Shown one piece after another: positions 1 through 5,961 of a DNA stretch of 8,249 bases. A program made the position numbers and the translations under genes. The first letter of the stretch is position 1, and every line of letters begins with the position of its first letter. This DNA is from an uncultured Propionibacteriaceae bacterium (GTDB lineage: Bacteria; Actinomycetota; Actinomycetes; Propionibacteriales; Propionibacteriaceae), in assembly GCA_936941515.1 (NCBI GenBank), contig CAKZJI010000421.1, positions 1-8,249 on the forward strand, read 5' to 3'. Below the pieces are notes generated by a model, which saw only the letters and a list, made by a program, of their open reading frames with translations, did not search any database and was not told the origin of the DNA.

Positions 1-125
1 CCGTCGTGGATGCTGACGGCGCTCTGGTGGGGGCCGTCACCGTCGACGACGTGCTTGATCACATGCTGCCCGACGACTGGCGCGGCACGCAGATGGATGA
101 ACCAGCAGAGGTGACCCATGCCTGA
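1..125 (+). CDS. CBS-domain protein (MgtE N-terminal-like), 3' end only
   Basis: This is the last 40 codons of an open frame that enters from the left edge (first complete codon at 3, TGA at 123-125). The visible protein reads VVDADGALVGAVTVDDVLDH and then MLPDDWRG. That is the typical last strand and helix of a CBS domain, followed by a short acidic tail. In actinobacteria this ending is familiar from the cytoplasmic MgtE-N/CBS protein encoded next to DUF1003 and mrp genes (family knowledge from memory). CBS pairs usually bind adenine nucleotides or, in MgtE, sense Mg2+. The membrane domain of a true MgtE transporter would follow the CBS domains; here the protein stops just after the CBS, so it is a soluble MgtE-N/CBS protein rather than a complete channel. 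Its stop overlaps the next start by 8 bases (118-125), which suggests translational coupling. The N-terminal part cannot be judged from here. Confidence 0.72.
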   Translation, partial: VVDADGALVGAVTVDDVLDHMLPDDWRGTQMDEPAEVTHA

Positions 126-627
126 ACGAAGCCCGCTGTCCGAGCCACGGTCGCGTCGTCGCAGCCTGTTCCCGAAGGTGTCGCTGGACTCTGAGACGTT
201 CGGGGAGTTCGCGGAGGCCTCTGCCCGGTTCATGGGAACCGGCAAGTTCATCGCCTACATGACGGTCTTCGTGACCGCCTGGGTTGTGCTCAACGTGGTG
301 GGCATCTTCGGGTTCAAATGGGACGAATATCCCTTCATCCTGCTGAACCTGTTCTTCTCCACCCAAGCCTCGTATGCCGCCCCGCTCATCCTGCTCGCGC
401 AGAACCGGCAGGAGTCTCGGGACAAGCTGTCCTTGGATGAGGATCGCCGCCTGGCCGCGCAGTCCCGGGCTGACATGGATTTCCTGGCCCGGGAGATCGC
501 CGCCATCCGGATGCATCTTGGTGAGCTCGCCACCCGTGACTTCGTACGTTCGGAGCTGCGCTCAGAACTCCGGGACCTGGGGGATCGGCTCGACCAGGTC
601 GCATCTGAGAGAAAGGAGATGCCTTGA
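118..627 (+). CDS. DUF1003 family membrane protein
   Basis: 169 aa with an ATG start, preceded by GAGGTG (108-113) four bases upstream. The start lies inside the end of the CBS gene. A basic, Arg-rich N-terminus (residues 11-15) is followed by two membrane segments at about 44-64 and 72-95. The second contains the DUF1003 signature FFSTQASYAAPLILLAQNRQ (79-98), preceded by PFILLNL. Residues 97-165 are highly charged and heptad-like, probably a cytoplasmic coiled coil. Length and layout fit the family, whose function is not established. The arrangement CBS/MgtE-N, DUF1003, small membrane protein, Mrp recurs in actinobacteria as I recall it, so a partnership with the CBS protein in ion handling is a reasonable guess but unproven. 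The end overlaps the next gene by 4 bases. Confidence 0.85.
   Translation: MPERSPLSEPRSRRRSLFPKVSLDSETFGEFAEASARFMGTGKFIAYMTVFVTAWVVLNVVGIFGFKWDEYPFILLNLFFSTQASYAAPLILLAQNRQESRDKLSLDEDRRLAAQSRADMDFLAREIAAIRMHLGELATRDFVRSELRSELRDLGDRLDQVASERKEMP
613..618 (+). promoter_or_regulatory. Ribosome binding site for the TTG-start membrane protein gene
   Basis: AAGGAG lies five bases before TTG at 624. It supports the unusual TTG start, which shares the four bases TTGA with the stop of the DUF1003 gene. No ATG or GTG in this frame has a better site. Confidence 0.6.
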
Positions 628-977
628 CTAAGCAGCAGCAACCCATCAGCTGGTACGCCGTCGTCCTGCTTACCGGTCACATCATCCTGGCAGGGGTCGC
701 CGCATGGTCGCTCTGGGTTGTGGGCGGCGGTCTCTGGCTGGGTGCCGCCGCCGCGCTCGTCCTGATCGTGTGTCATGGCCTGCTGTGGCGTCTCCGGCTG
801 GCACCCGCAGCACACAAGCGGTTCGCATACAAGGAGCGCGCTACCGTACACGTCATCCTCGGGACCGCCATCATCGTGCTGGCTGTTCTCGCCGGTCCCT
901 GGCTGGCCGCAGTCGTAGGCGGCAGCATGGTGCTGCTCGGTGACGCCCTGGCTGTCCGCTCAGTGGATTCTCAGTAA
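624..977 (+). CDS. Small four-helix integral membrane protein, unknown function
   Basis: 117 aa starting with TTG, overlapping the previous stop as TTGA, with a good AAGGAG upstream. I see four likely membrane segments at about 11-33, 36-57, 74-91 and 93-111. A short basic loop (55-72, containing RLRLAPAAHKR) lies between the second and third, so by the positive-inside rule that loop should face the cytoplasm. There are no catalytic or binding motifs, and I do not recognise the family. The tight overlap with the DUF1003 gene and the mrp gene 21 bases downstream suggest one transcript. It may be a membrane partner of the CBS/DUF1003 pair, but that is only context. The TTG start and high third-position GC support a real gene rather than a shadow frame. 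Confidence 0.75.
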   Translation: MTKQQQPISWYAVVLLTGHIILAGVAAWSLWVVGGGLWLGAAAALVLIVCHGLLWRLRLAPAAHKRFAYKERATVHVILGTAIIVLAVLAGPWLAAVVGGSMVLLGDALAVRSVDSQ

Positions 978-986
978 CACCTGAGA
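969..986 (+). promoter_or_regulatory. Small hairpin at the membrane-protein/mrp junction
   Basis: TCTCAG (969-974) and CTGAGA (981-986) form a perfect 6-bp inverted repeat with the loop TAACAC, which contains the TAA stop of the upstream gene. It ends 7 bases before the GGAGG of mrp. No T-run follows, so it is not a terminator. It could tune mrp translation or mark an RNA processing site, or it could be chance. Confidence 0.25.
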
Positions 987-998
987 CAGTATTGGAGG

Positions 999-2156
999 GT
1001 GACAGATGAGAATCCCCTCCTGCCCCATCTCCGGGCCGCCCTCCACACCGTTGAGGATCCAGAGATCCGCCGGCCCATCACCGACCTGGGCATGGTGGAT
1101 GAGTTGAATGCAACCGATGACGGGAAGGTGTTCGTCCGTGTCCTTCTGACGGTTCCCGGCTGCCCGATGCGCACCGAGATCACCCAGCGGGTCACCCGCG
1201 CCCTGGAGGTCATCGACGGCGTCACCGGGATCACGGTGGATCTGGGCGTGATGAATGATGAGCAGCGTTCCGCCATGAGGCAGGTGCTGCAGGGTGGGCA
1301 AGCTGATCGTGAAATCCCATTCTCGAAACCCGGGAACCTCACAAAGGTGATCGCGGTGGCCTCGGGGAAGGGTGGGGTCGGCAAGTCCTCTGTCACCGTC
1401 AACCTGGCTCTGGCTCTCGCCAGGGCTGGTCGCAGCGTCGCCATCCTCGACGCCGACATCTACGGTCACTCAGTGCCCGACCTGCTGGGTTTGGGTGATG
1501 CCCGACCGACCGTCGTCGACGACATGATCATGCCGGTGCTCGCCGCTGAGGGACTCAAAGTCATCTCCGTCGGGATGCTGAAGCCCTCCAGAGATCAGGT
1601 GGTAGCTTGGCGTGGCCCCATATTGGACAGAGCTCTCACCCAGCTGCTCGCAGATGTCTACTGGGGGGACGTCGACTTCCTGCTGCTCGACCTGCCTCCT
1701 GGAACCGGTGATGTCGCGATGAGCCTCGGGCAGAAGATCCCCAGCTCCGAGGTTCTCGTGGTCACCACACCTCAGCTGGCGGCCTCGGAGGTCTCCGAAC
1801 GGGCCGGAACCATGGCCCACATCCTGCATCAGAGGGTCATCGGTGTGATCGAGAACATGAGCTGGCTAGAGTTCACGGCACCAGATACTCAGAGGAGCTA
1901 CCGGATCGAGTTGTTCGGCTCGGGGGGTGGCGCTCTGGTGGCAGAGGCCCTCACGGAGCGGCTGGGATATGAGGTTCCGCTGCTGGCTCAGGTGCCCTTC
2001 GATGAGGCGTTGCTGGCCGGTGGTGACCGGGGCGAGCCCATTGTGCTGAGCGCTCCGGAACATCCGGCGTCCCAGACGCTGCTGGGGCTGGGACAAGATC
2101 TCGCTCACCGCGGTCGGAATCTGCTGGGGCGGTCTTTGCCGGTCAGCCCTGTCTGA
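999..2156 (+). CDS. mrp: Mrp/ApbC (NBP35-type) P-loop ATPase, iron-sulfur carrier family
   Basis: 385 aa, the usual length for the two-domain Mrp family, which carries Fe-S clusters to target proteins in the cytoplasm and needs ATP. Residues 5-85 form the MIP18/DUF59 domain (PEIRRPITDLGMV at 21-33, TVPGCPM at 51-57). Residues 115-370 form the MinD-like ATPase: deviant Walker A GKGGVGKSS (123-131) with its signature first lysine, switch I DADIYGHSVP (151-160), Walker B/switch II DLPPGTGD (231-238), and ENMSW (286-290). The C-terminal CxxC that binds the bridging cluster in classical Mrp/NBP35 proteins is missing; the stretch after ENMSW runs to FGSGGG without cysteine, and the only cysteine in the whole protein is Cys55. 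The GTG start gives the plausible N-terminus MTDEN, but the GGAGG (994-998) touches it; an ATG at 1006 is better spaced but lies in another frame. The gene is probably in the CBS-DUF1003 operon and converges on tatB with a 17-base gap. Confidence 0.93.
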   Translation: MTDENPLLPHLRAALHTVEDPEIRRPITDLGMVDELNATDDGKVFVRVLLTVPGCPMRTEITQRVTRALEVIDGVTGITVDLGVMNDEQRSAMRQVLQGGQADREIPFSKPGNLTKVIAVASGKGGVGKSSVTVNLALALARAGRSVAILDADIYGHSVPDLLGLGDARPTVVDDMIMPVLAAEGLKVISVGMLKPSRDQVVAWRGPILDRALTQLLADVYWGDVDFLLLDLPPGTGDVAMSLGQKIPSSEVLVVTTPQLAASEVSERAGTMAHILHQRVIGVIENMSWLEFTAPDTQRSYRIELFGSGGGALVAEALTERLGYEVPLLAQVPFDEALLAGGDRGEPIVLSAPEHPASQTLLGLGQDLAHRGRNLLGRSLPVSPV

Positions 2157-2173
2157 GGGGGTTGCAGACCCGT

Positions 2174-2593
2174 CTATGTCGCCTCAGGATCGAATGGGGC
2201 TCCCTGTGGAAGCGCCCGGAGAGGTTCTTCCGCATCCGCCTCGGAAACCACTCCGGCGGCTCGACTCGGCACCTGTTCACTGGGCATCGTCGAGGCGCGC
2301 TTCACGGCCTGCCCAGCGGTGACGATCTCACGTTTGGCCTCGTCCAGTGCGGCGATCTCCTCACGCATGTGTTTTGCAACGAAGGTCTTCGGGTTAAGGT
2401 CTTGGAGCTTCAGGTCGGAGTACTCAGGCCCCAACTCCTGCCGCAGGTGGGTCTGGGCGTTGTTGGCGATGTCACGGATCGCGACGAAGACTCGCGCTGC
2501 CTTCCGGGCAAGATTGGGCAGTTTCTCGGGGCCGAACATGACAACGCCAAGCACCAAGAGGAAGATCAGCTCACCGGCGTCGATGTTGAACAC
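2174..2593 (-). CDS. tatB: Sec-independent (twin-arginine) translocase subunit TatB
   Basis: 139 aa. The short N-terminus MFNIDAGELIFLLVLGVVMF is followed directly by GPEKLPNLAR. This is the classic TatA/B layout: a conserved Glu at position 8, one membrane helix (about 8-20), a Gly-Pro hinge (21-22) and an amphipathic helix (about 23-50). The long charged tail (55-139, ending in an acidic Pro-rich stretch) and the lack of the FDGKKLP motif of TatA point to TatB. With TatC it forms the receptor for folded Tat substrates. tatA and tatC are not in this window. The start is GTG, 26 bases after the anti-sigma stop, and I see no convincing Shine-Dalgarno sequence, so translation may depend on coupling to the upstream gene. 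tatB next to sigE/rseA is a known actinobacterial arrangement (as I recall, M. tuberculosis has htrA between them). Confidence 0.92.
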   Translation of the reverse strand: MFNIDAGELIFLLVLGVVMFGPEKLPNLARKAARVFVAIRDIANNAQTHLRQELGPEYSDLKLQDLNPKTFVAKHMREEIAALDEAKREIVTAGQAVKRASTMPSEQVPSRAAGVVSEADAEEPLRALPQGAPFDPEAT

Positions 2594-2619
2594 AGGATCA
2601 GGCTACCGCGGAATCAGTC

Positions 2620-4044
2620 CTAGCCAATCCCCAGGAGTCGTTTGAATCCGCTGCCTGCCCGCTCCCACAGGCTAAAACGATGCTCTTGGGTATTCGGCAG
2701 TTCTCCGCAGGCGGTGGCGAGCAGCTTGCGGGGGCCACTGGTGGTGACGGAGAGCACGCCATTGCCGACCTGCCAGGTCTCGACGAGCGGCTGTCCGGGC
2801 GAGTCGTCGACCACTCGCGCGGCCCCTGAGAGCACACCCTCCGTCCACGTGACGCTGAGCGTGCTCAGGCCGTCGGAGTACAGCAGCCGTTGGTACGGGG
2901 TCTCCCCATCCTTCGACTTGGCCACCCCCACGAGAGGCAACCCCGCCAACCGCAGCGGGCAGTCAATCATGCCAACGCACCAGCCGGGAGTGCTGGTCAC
3001 GGCAGTGGTTTCAAACCCACCGGGGGTGGTCGCGCCAGCTGCGATCTGCGCCTGTCCATAGCTGATCTGCTGAAAGCCCGCGACAAGAGTGGGGTATCCG
3101 GAAGTGTTGTAGCGCTCAGTCCACAGCACCACCCCAGTCTCCCGATCCACCCACCAGCGCGATGTGACATGTCCATCGTCCACCGCCTCGATGACCTGGG
3201 CGGTTCTGCCTGCGACCCTGTCGGAAACCTGATAGGTCTGGAAGGACCAGCCGCTCCCAGGATGCGGTGAGCAGCACCCCGTGGCTGGCACAAACCAGGA
3301 CAGGAACCTCTCTCCCTTGGCATCAAGCACAGTCAGTGAGGCACCCTCCCCCGCCACGACGTTGACCTCAACGTCGCTTGGCCGGTGGGCGCCGTCGCCA
3401 TCCATCATCCAGACGCGCTGCAGACCGGAGAAGGTCACTGGGGAGTTGGGCATCAATTGCTGCCGGGCCGAACTCTCAGCCATCGGCACCGGCTTCCCCA
3501 AGGACATCTCCCGCGGGTTCAACCGAGTGGCTGGCCCGGGTTCCGCGCCCTGTTCTCGCGCCCAGAGGACAGCCCCGACGCCCTCGTTGACGTTGATCGC
3601 CGTCAGTGAGACGTAATACTGCTCTCGGGCGGTGCGCACTGGATCGCTGATGACGCTCGGCTCTTTCCCCAGAGCCAGGGAGAGGACCAGCAGCGTCACC
3701 AGCGCGACGGACACCGCCACCCCTCCCTGCATCAGGCGTCGTTCCAAGCCCTTCTGGCGGGTGGGCAGTGAACAGGACTGCCCTGGCGTCAGGTAGAGCG
3801 GCTGATCGCATTCGCCGCCGGCAATCGACTGCAGCCTCTGCGTCAATGCGCTGGGCGGTGCCGCAGCACCACCGCAGGAGCTGAGCCTGGAACGCACTCT
3901 CCGCAGGTCATCGACGACGCCTGCGCACCTCTGGCAGCGGATCAGGTGCTCGCTCACCTGCAGCAGGCGCCGCTCACTCAGTCGTTTGTCGACGAACCCG
4001 GAAAGGTCGTCGACATATCGGCGGCAGTCCCGGTCCGCGAACAC
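2620..4044 (-). CDS. Membrane anti-sigma factor: RseA-type zinc finger fused to an RseB-like sensor domain
   Basis: 474 aa, far longer than a typical anti-sigma factor. Residues 1-60 are a zinc-binding anti-sigma domain with C7, H33, C37 and C40 (HxxxCxxC plus an upstream Cys). A linker with further cysteines (57, 79, 91) leads to one membrane helix (about 108-126) after a basic stretch, so the N-terminus should be cytoplasmic, where it can bind SigE. The extracytoplasmic part (127-474) resembles MucB/RseB: the first half has WWVDRETGVVLWTERYNTSG (297-316), followed by a Phe-rich strand; the second half has LLYSDGLSTLSVTWTEG (387-403), like the YSDGL segment of the RseB C-terminal domain. The start is GTG, directly after the sigE TAG with no gap; GGAG (4053-4056) lies 8 bases upstream. 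It presumably holds SigE inactive until the outer domain senses envelope damage. The RseB assignment is by motif memory; the anti-sigma role is secure from position and zinc motif. Confidence 0.85.
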   Translation of the reverse strand: MFADRDCRRYVDDLSGFVDKRLSERRLLQVSEHLIRCQRCAGVVDDLRRVRSRLSSCGGAAAPPSALTQRLQSIAGGECDQPLYLTPGQSCSLPTRQKGLERRLMQGGVAVSVALVTLLVLSLALGKEPSVISDPVRTAREQYYVSLTAINVNEGVGAVLWAREQGAEPGPATRLNPREMSLGKPVPMAESSARQQLMPNSPVTFSGLQRVWMMDGDGAHRPSDVEVNVVAGEGASLTVLDAKGERFLSWFVPATGCCSPHPGSGWSFQTYQVSDRVAGRTAQVIEAVDDGHVTSRWWVDRETGVVLWTERYNTSGYPTLVAGFQQISYGQAQIAAGATTPGGFETTAVTSTPGWCVGMIDCPLRLAGLPLVGVAKSKDGETPYQRLLYSDGLSTLSVTWTEGVLSGAARVVDDSPGQPLVETWQVGNGVLSVTTSGPRKLLATACGELPNTQEHRFSLWERAGSGFKRLLGIG

Positions 4045-4617
4045 CTAGGAGACTCCGAGGTATCTGGCATGAGAGTCAACAGGGGCTCGATGGGCCAGGG
4101 CATCGCGCAACTGAGAGCGTCCCCTGGCGATCCGGCTGCGCACTGTGCCCAGCTTGATGTTCAGCACCTCGGCGATCTCCTCGTAGCTCATCCCCTCGAT
4201 ATCACATAACACGACTGCAACCCGTTGCTCTGGCTTCAGAGCTGTGAGGGCGGCAGCCACGTCAGCATCCAGGATGCCATCCGCATGCAAATCCTCAGGA
4301 CTGCGGTCCTGGCCCCAGACATGCTCGGGGGCAGAACTGAGGGCATCCATGCGGATTCGCTGCCTGCGGCGAGCTGAGTCGAGGAACAGATTCGTCGTGA
4401 TGCGATGCAGCCAACCCTCCAGGGTCCCCGGTTGGAAGGTGTGGATGGATTTGAAGACCCGAACGAAGACATCCTGGGTGAGGTCCTCCGCATCATGGCT
4501 ATTGCCAGTCAGCCGGTAAGCAAGCCGGTACACCTGGGCGGAGTGGTCCCGCACAAGCTCCGCCCACGTCGGGGCAACCCACTGCTGGGGGTTGGGCTTC
4601 GCCTTGCTCCGAAACAT
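4045..4617 (-). CDS. sigE: ECF RNA polymerase sigma factor SigE
   Basis: 190 aa from the ATG at 4617. Sigma region 2 spans about residues 19-87 ([20 protein letters not shown], then [15 protein letters not shown] in 2.3/2.4). Region 4 spans about 120-175, with the helix-turn-helix [20 protein letters not shown] (142-161). There is no sigma 1.2 or 3 domain and no C-terminal extension, so it is a classical ECF factor controlled by a separate anti-sigma. The blocks [39 protein letters not shown] and LGTVRSRI match mycobacterial SigE closely as I remember it, which is the envelope and oxidative stress sigma factor. Start choice: a GGAGAGG lies 6 bases before this ATG, while the ATG at 4632 (five codons longer) has no site. 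The stop is followed immediately by the GTG of the anti-sigma gene, so the two are probably made in a fixed ratio. I found no convincing SigE-type autoregulatory promoter upstream. Confidence 0.93.
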   Translation of the reverse strand: MFRSKAKPNPQQWVAPTWAELVRDHSAQVYRLAYRLTGNSHDAEDLTQDVFVRVFKSIHTFQPGTLEGWLHRITTNLFLDSARRRQRIRMDALSSAPEHVWGQDRSPEDLHADGILDADVAAALTALKPEQRVAVVLCDIEGMSYEEIAEVLNIKLGTVRSRIARGRSQLRDALAHRAPVDSHARYLGVS

Positions 4618-4623
4618 GCTTGG

Positions 4624-4630
4624 CCTCTCC
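4624..4630 (-). promoter_or_regulatory. Ribosome binding site that selects the sigE start
   Basis: Read on the minus strand, GGAGAGG spans 4630 to 4624, six bases before ATG at 4617. It lies inside the five-codon extension that would result from starting at 4632. This favours the shorter 190-residue SigE. Confidence 0.6.
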
Positions 4631-4632
4631 AT

Positions 4633-4908
4633 GAAGGTCAGTCTGGCACCTCATCCTGTGAGGAACCTGTGATTGTCAGATTTCGCCCAGTTCAGCGTGC
4701 TTCCTCTGGGTTTTGTTCCTCGGCAGGCTCACCCTGGCGTCTCCGACGGAGTTCCTGGCGTCGTGTGTCGAAAGTTCGTCAGCGGGAGGCTGTGTGCGGG
4801 AGGGATGCTGCGCCAAGGCAACCGAACGAACCCATGCTGGACATACCCCGTGAGTGAGACGCCGGCACCGGAACCGAAAAACACTCGATGAAACAACTAC
4901 ACCCGACG
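4633..4908. other. Intergenic region between dapA end and sigE start
   Basis: This stretch should hold the end of the dapA transcript and the sigE promoter(s), both on the minus strand. GGAAC, the usual -35 core of ECF promoters, occurs on the minus strand at 4719-4715 and 4755-4751, but neither is followed at 16-18 bases by a clear GTT or CGTC -10 element. I see no strong terminator and no convincing coding frame on either strand. Confidence 0.4.
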
Positions 4909-5802
4909 CTAGGAGAGGCTCGCCTCCAGAATTGTCAGGAAGCGTTCCAAGGTTTCCGGAGCAACTTTGCCCATCGGGGGGCGGCAGTCACCGACATGGA
5001 AGCCCCGGCGATTGAGGGCGGCCTTGACCATCATGGCTCCCTGGGTCGCGAAGACGCCTCGGAACACCGGAAGCAGGTTGGCGTTCAGCTGGCGCGCCTG
5101 TTCGGGGGATCCAGCGAGATAGGCCTCGATGATGGAGCGGGTGGGCAGCCCTGAGAAATGCGTGGAGGTTCCGACCACCCCGACACCTCCGACTGCCAGC
5201 AACGGGAGCAGGTAGGCGTCATCCCCTGCGTAATAGGCCAGCGTGGTGTTCGCGATGACGGCAGAGGCGGAAGTGATGTCTCCCTTGGCATCCTTGACGG
5301 CTGCGATCTGGGGGTGGCTCGCCAGCCGGATGAGAGAGTCCTCCGGAATCGGCAGACCTGAGCGGTGCGGGATGTCGTAAAGCATGACGGGAAGGTCGGT
5401 AGCCTCCGCAACGCTGAGGAAGTGCTCCTCCAGCGCATCAACCGGCGGGCGTGAGTAGTAGGGGGTGACCACGAGCAGCCCATCGGCCCCGGCGTCGGCG
5501 GCCTGTTGCGCCAAGTCGATGCTGTGCCGGGTGTCGAAGGTTCCCACTCCGGCGACTATCGATGCGCGGTCTCCAACGGCCGCCACCACAGCCCGGAGGA
5601 GCTCCTGCTTTTCCCTGTCGCTGGTGGTCGGGGACTCTCCCGTCGTCCCATTGATCACAAGCCCGTCATGGCCCTGCTCGTCGACGAGATGGGCAGCCAG
5701 CCTGGCTGCCTCAACCAAGTTGAGCTCCCCATCAGGGCCGAACGGGGTGATCATTGCGGTCAGCAGCCGCCCGAAGATGGGTTGCATGGATGTGTCCGTC
5801 AC
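4909..5802 (-). CDS. dapA: 4-hydroxy-tetrahydrodipicolinate synthase (DapA)
   Basis: 297 aa from GTG at 5802, the normal DapA length (~290-300). The enzyme condenses pyruvate with aspartate semialdehyde, the first committed step to diaminopimelate and lysine, in the cytoplasm. Catalytic residues are all visible by alignment to E. coli DapA: T53-T54 in NGTTGES (51-57), the second tyrosine of TPYYSRP (Y116), Y142 and R147 in LYDIPHRSG, and the Schiff-base lysine K170 in AAVKDAKGD. GVGVVGTSTHFSG is the expected Gly-rich segment. GAGGAGG (5811-5817) sits 8 bases before this GTG. The frame stays open back to another GTG at 5904, giving a 331-residue form with a basic extension; that stretch has fairly high third-position GC, but it exceeds family length and lacks a ribosome site. 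The gene lies alone between sigE and a divergent methyltransferase, so it probably has its own promoter. Confidence 0.95.
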   Translation of the reverse strand: MTDTSMQPIFGRLLTAMITPFGPDGELNLVEAARLAAHLVDEQGHDGLVINGTTGESPTTSDREKQELLRAVVAAVGDRASIVAGVGTFDTRHSIDLAQQAADAGADGLLVVTPYYSRPPVDALEEHFLSVAEATDLPVMLYDIPHRSGLPIPEDSLIRLASHPQIAAVKDAKGDITSASAVIANTTLAYYAGDDAYLLPLLAVGGVGVVGTSTHFSGLPTRSIIEAYLAGSPEQARQLNANLLPVFRGVFATQGAMMVKAALNRRGFHVGDCRPPMGKVAPETLERFLTILEASLS

Positions 5803-5810
5803 GGTTCTGG

Positions 5811-5817
5811 CCTCCTC
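5811..5817 (-). promoter_or_regulatory. Strong ribosome binding site for dapA
   Basis: GAGGAGG read on the minus strand from 5817 to 5811, eight bases before the GTG at 5802. It decides the start in favour of the 297-residue protein over the longer open frame beginning at 5904. Confidence 0.75.
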
Positions 5818-5918
5818 GACGATGCCTGCGTCGTCTTCGTGCGTTGTCTTGCGAGCGCCGCGTCGCGCCCACCTGCCGTACGGGCGGGAGCGGACCGATC
5901 TCACGACTCATGGCGTTC

Positions 5919-5924
5919 AGGATA
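5919..5924 (-). promoter_or_regulatory. Possible -10 box for dapA
   Basis: On the minus strand TATCCT (5924 to 5919) fits the actinobacterial TANNNT -10 pattern. It would give a start of transcription near 5912 and about 110 bases of leader before dapA. The -35 region is poor (CACTCC-like). An ATG at 5911 lies seven bases after the box, so a leaderless upstream ORF is also possible. Confidence 0.3.
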
Positions 5925-5955
5925 GAGCTTTCCAGGTCTCAGGAGTGGATCTGGG

Positions 5956-5961
5956 TAGAGT
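5956..5961 (+). promoter_or_regulatory. Possible -10 box for a leaderless methyltransferase mRNA
   Basis: TAGAGT lies six bases before the GTG start at 5968, the spacing expected if transcription begins at the G of that GTG. There is no Shine-Dalgarno sequence in the usual place (the nearest AGGAG, 5941-5945, is 22 bases upstream), which fits a leaderless transcript. No clear -35 is visible, so this is a hypothesis. Confidence 0.4.

Noticed and set aside
2140..2200. Possible bidirectional terminator between mrp and tatB
   Set aside because: Only 4-bp stems (for example GGGT/ACCC around 2163-2175) with no T-runs, in a 17-base gap.
4700..4760. SigE autoregulated promoter (GGAAC boxes on the minus strand at 4719-4715 and 4755-4751)
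   Set aside because: No GTT or CGTC-type -10 at 16-18 bases downstream of either box; GGAAC alone is too short to support a call.
4402..4857. Long open frames on the plus strand opposite sigE and in its upstream gap
   Set aside because: They are antisense to the conserved sigma-factor frame, show no recognisable motifs and have no ribosome site.
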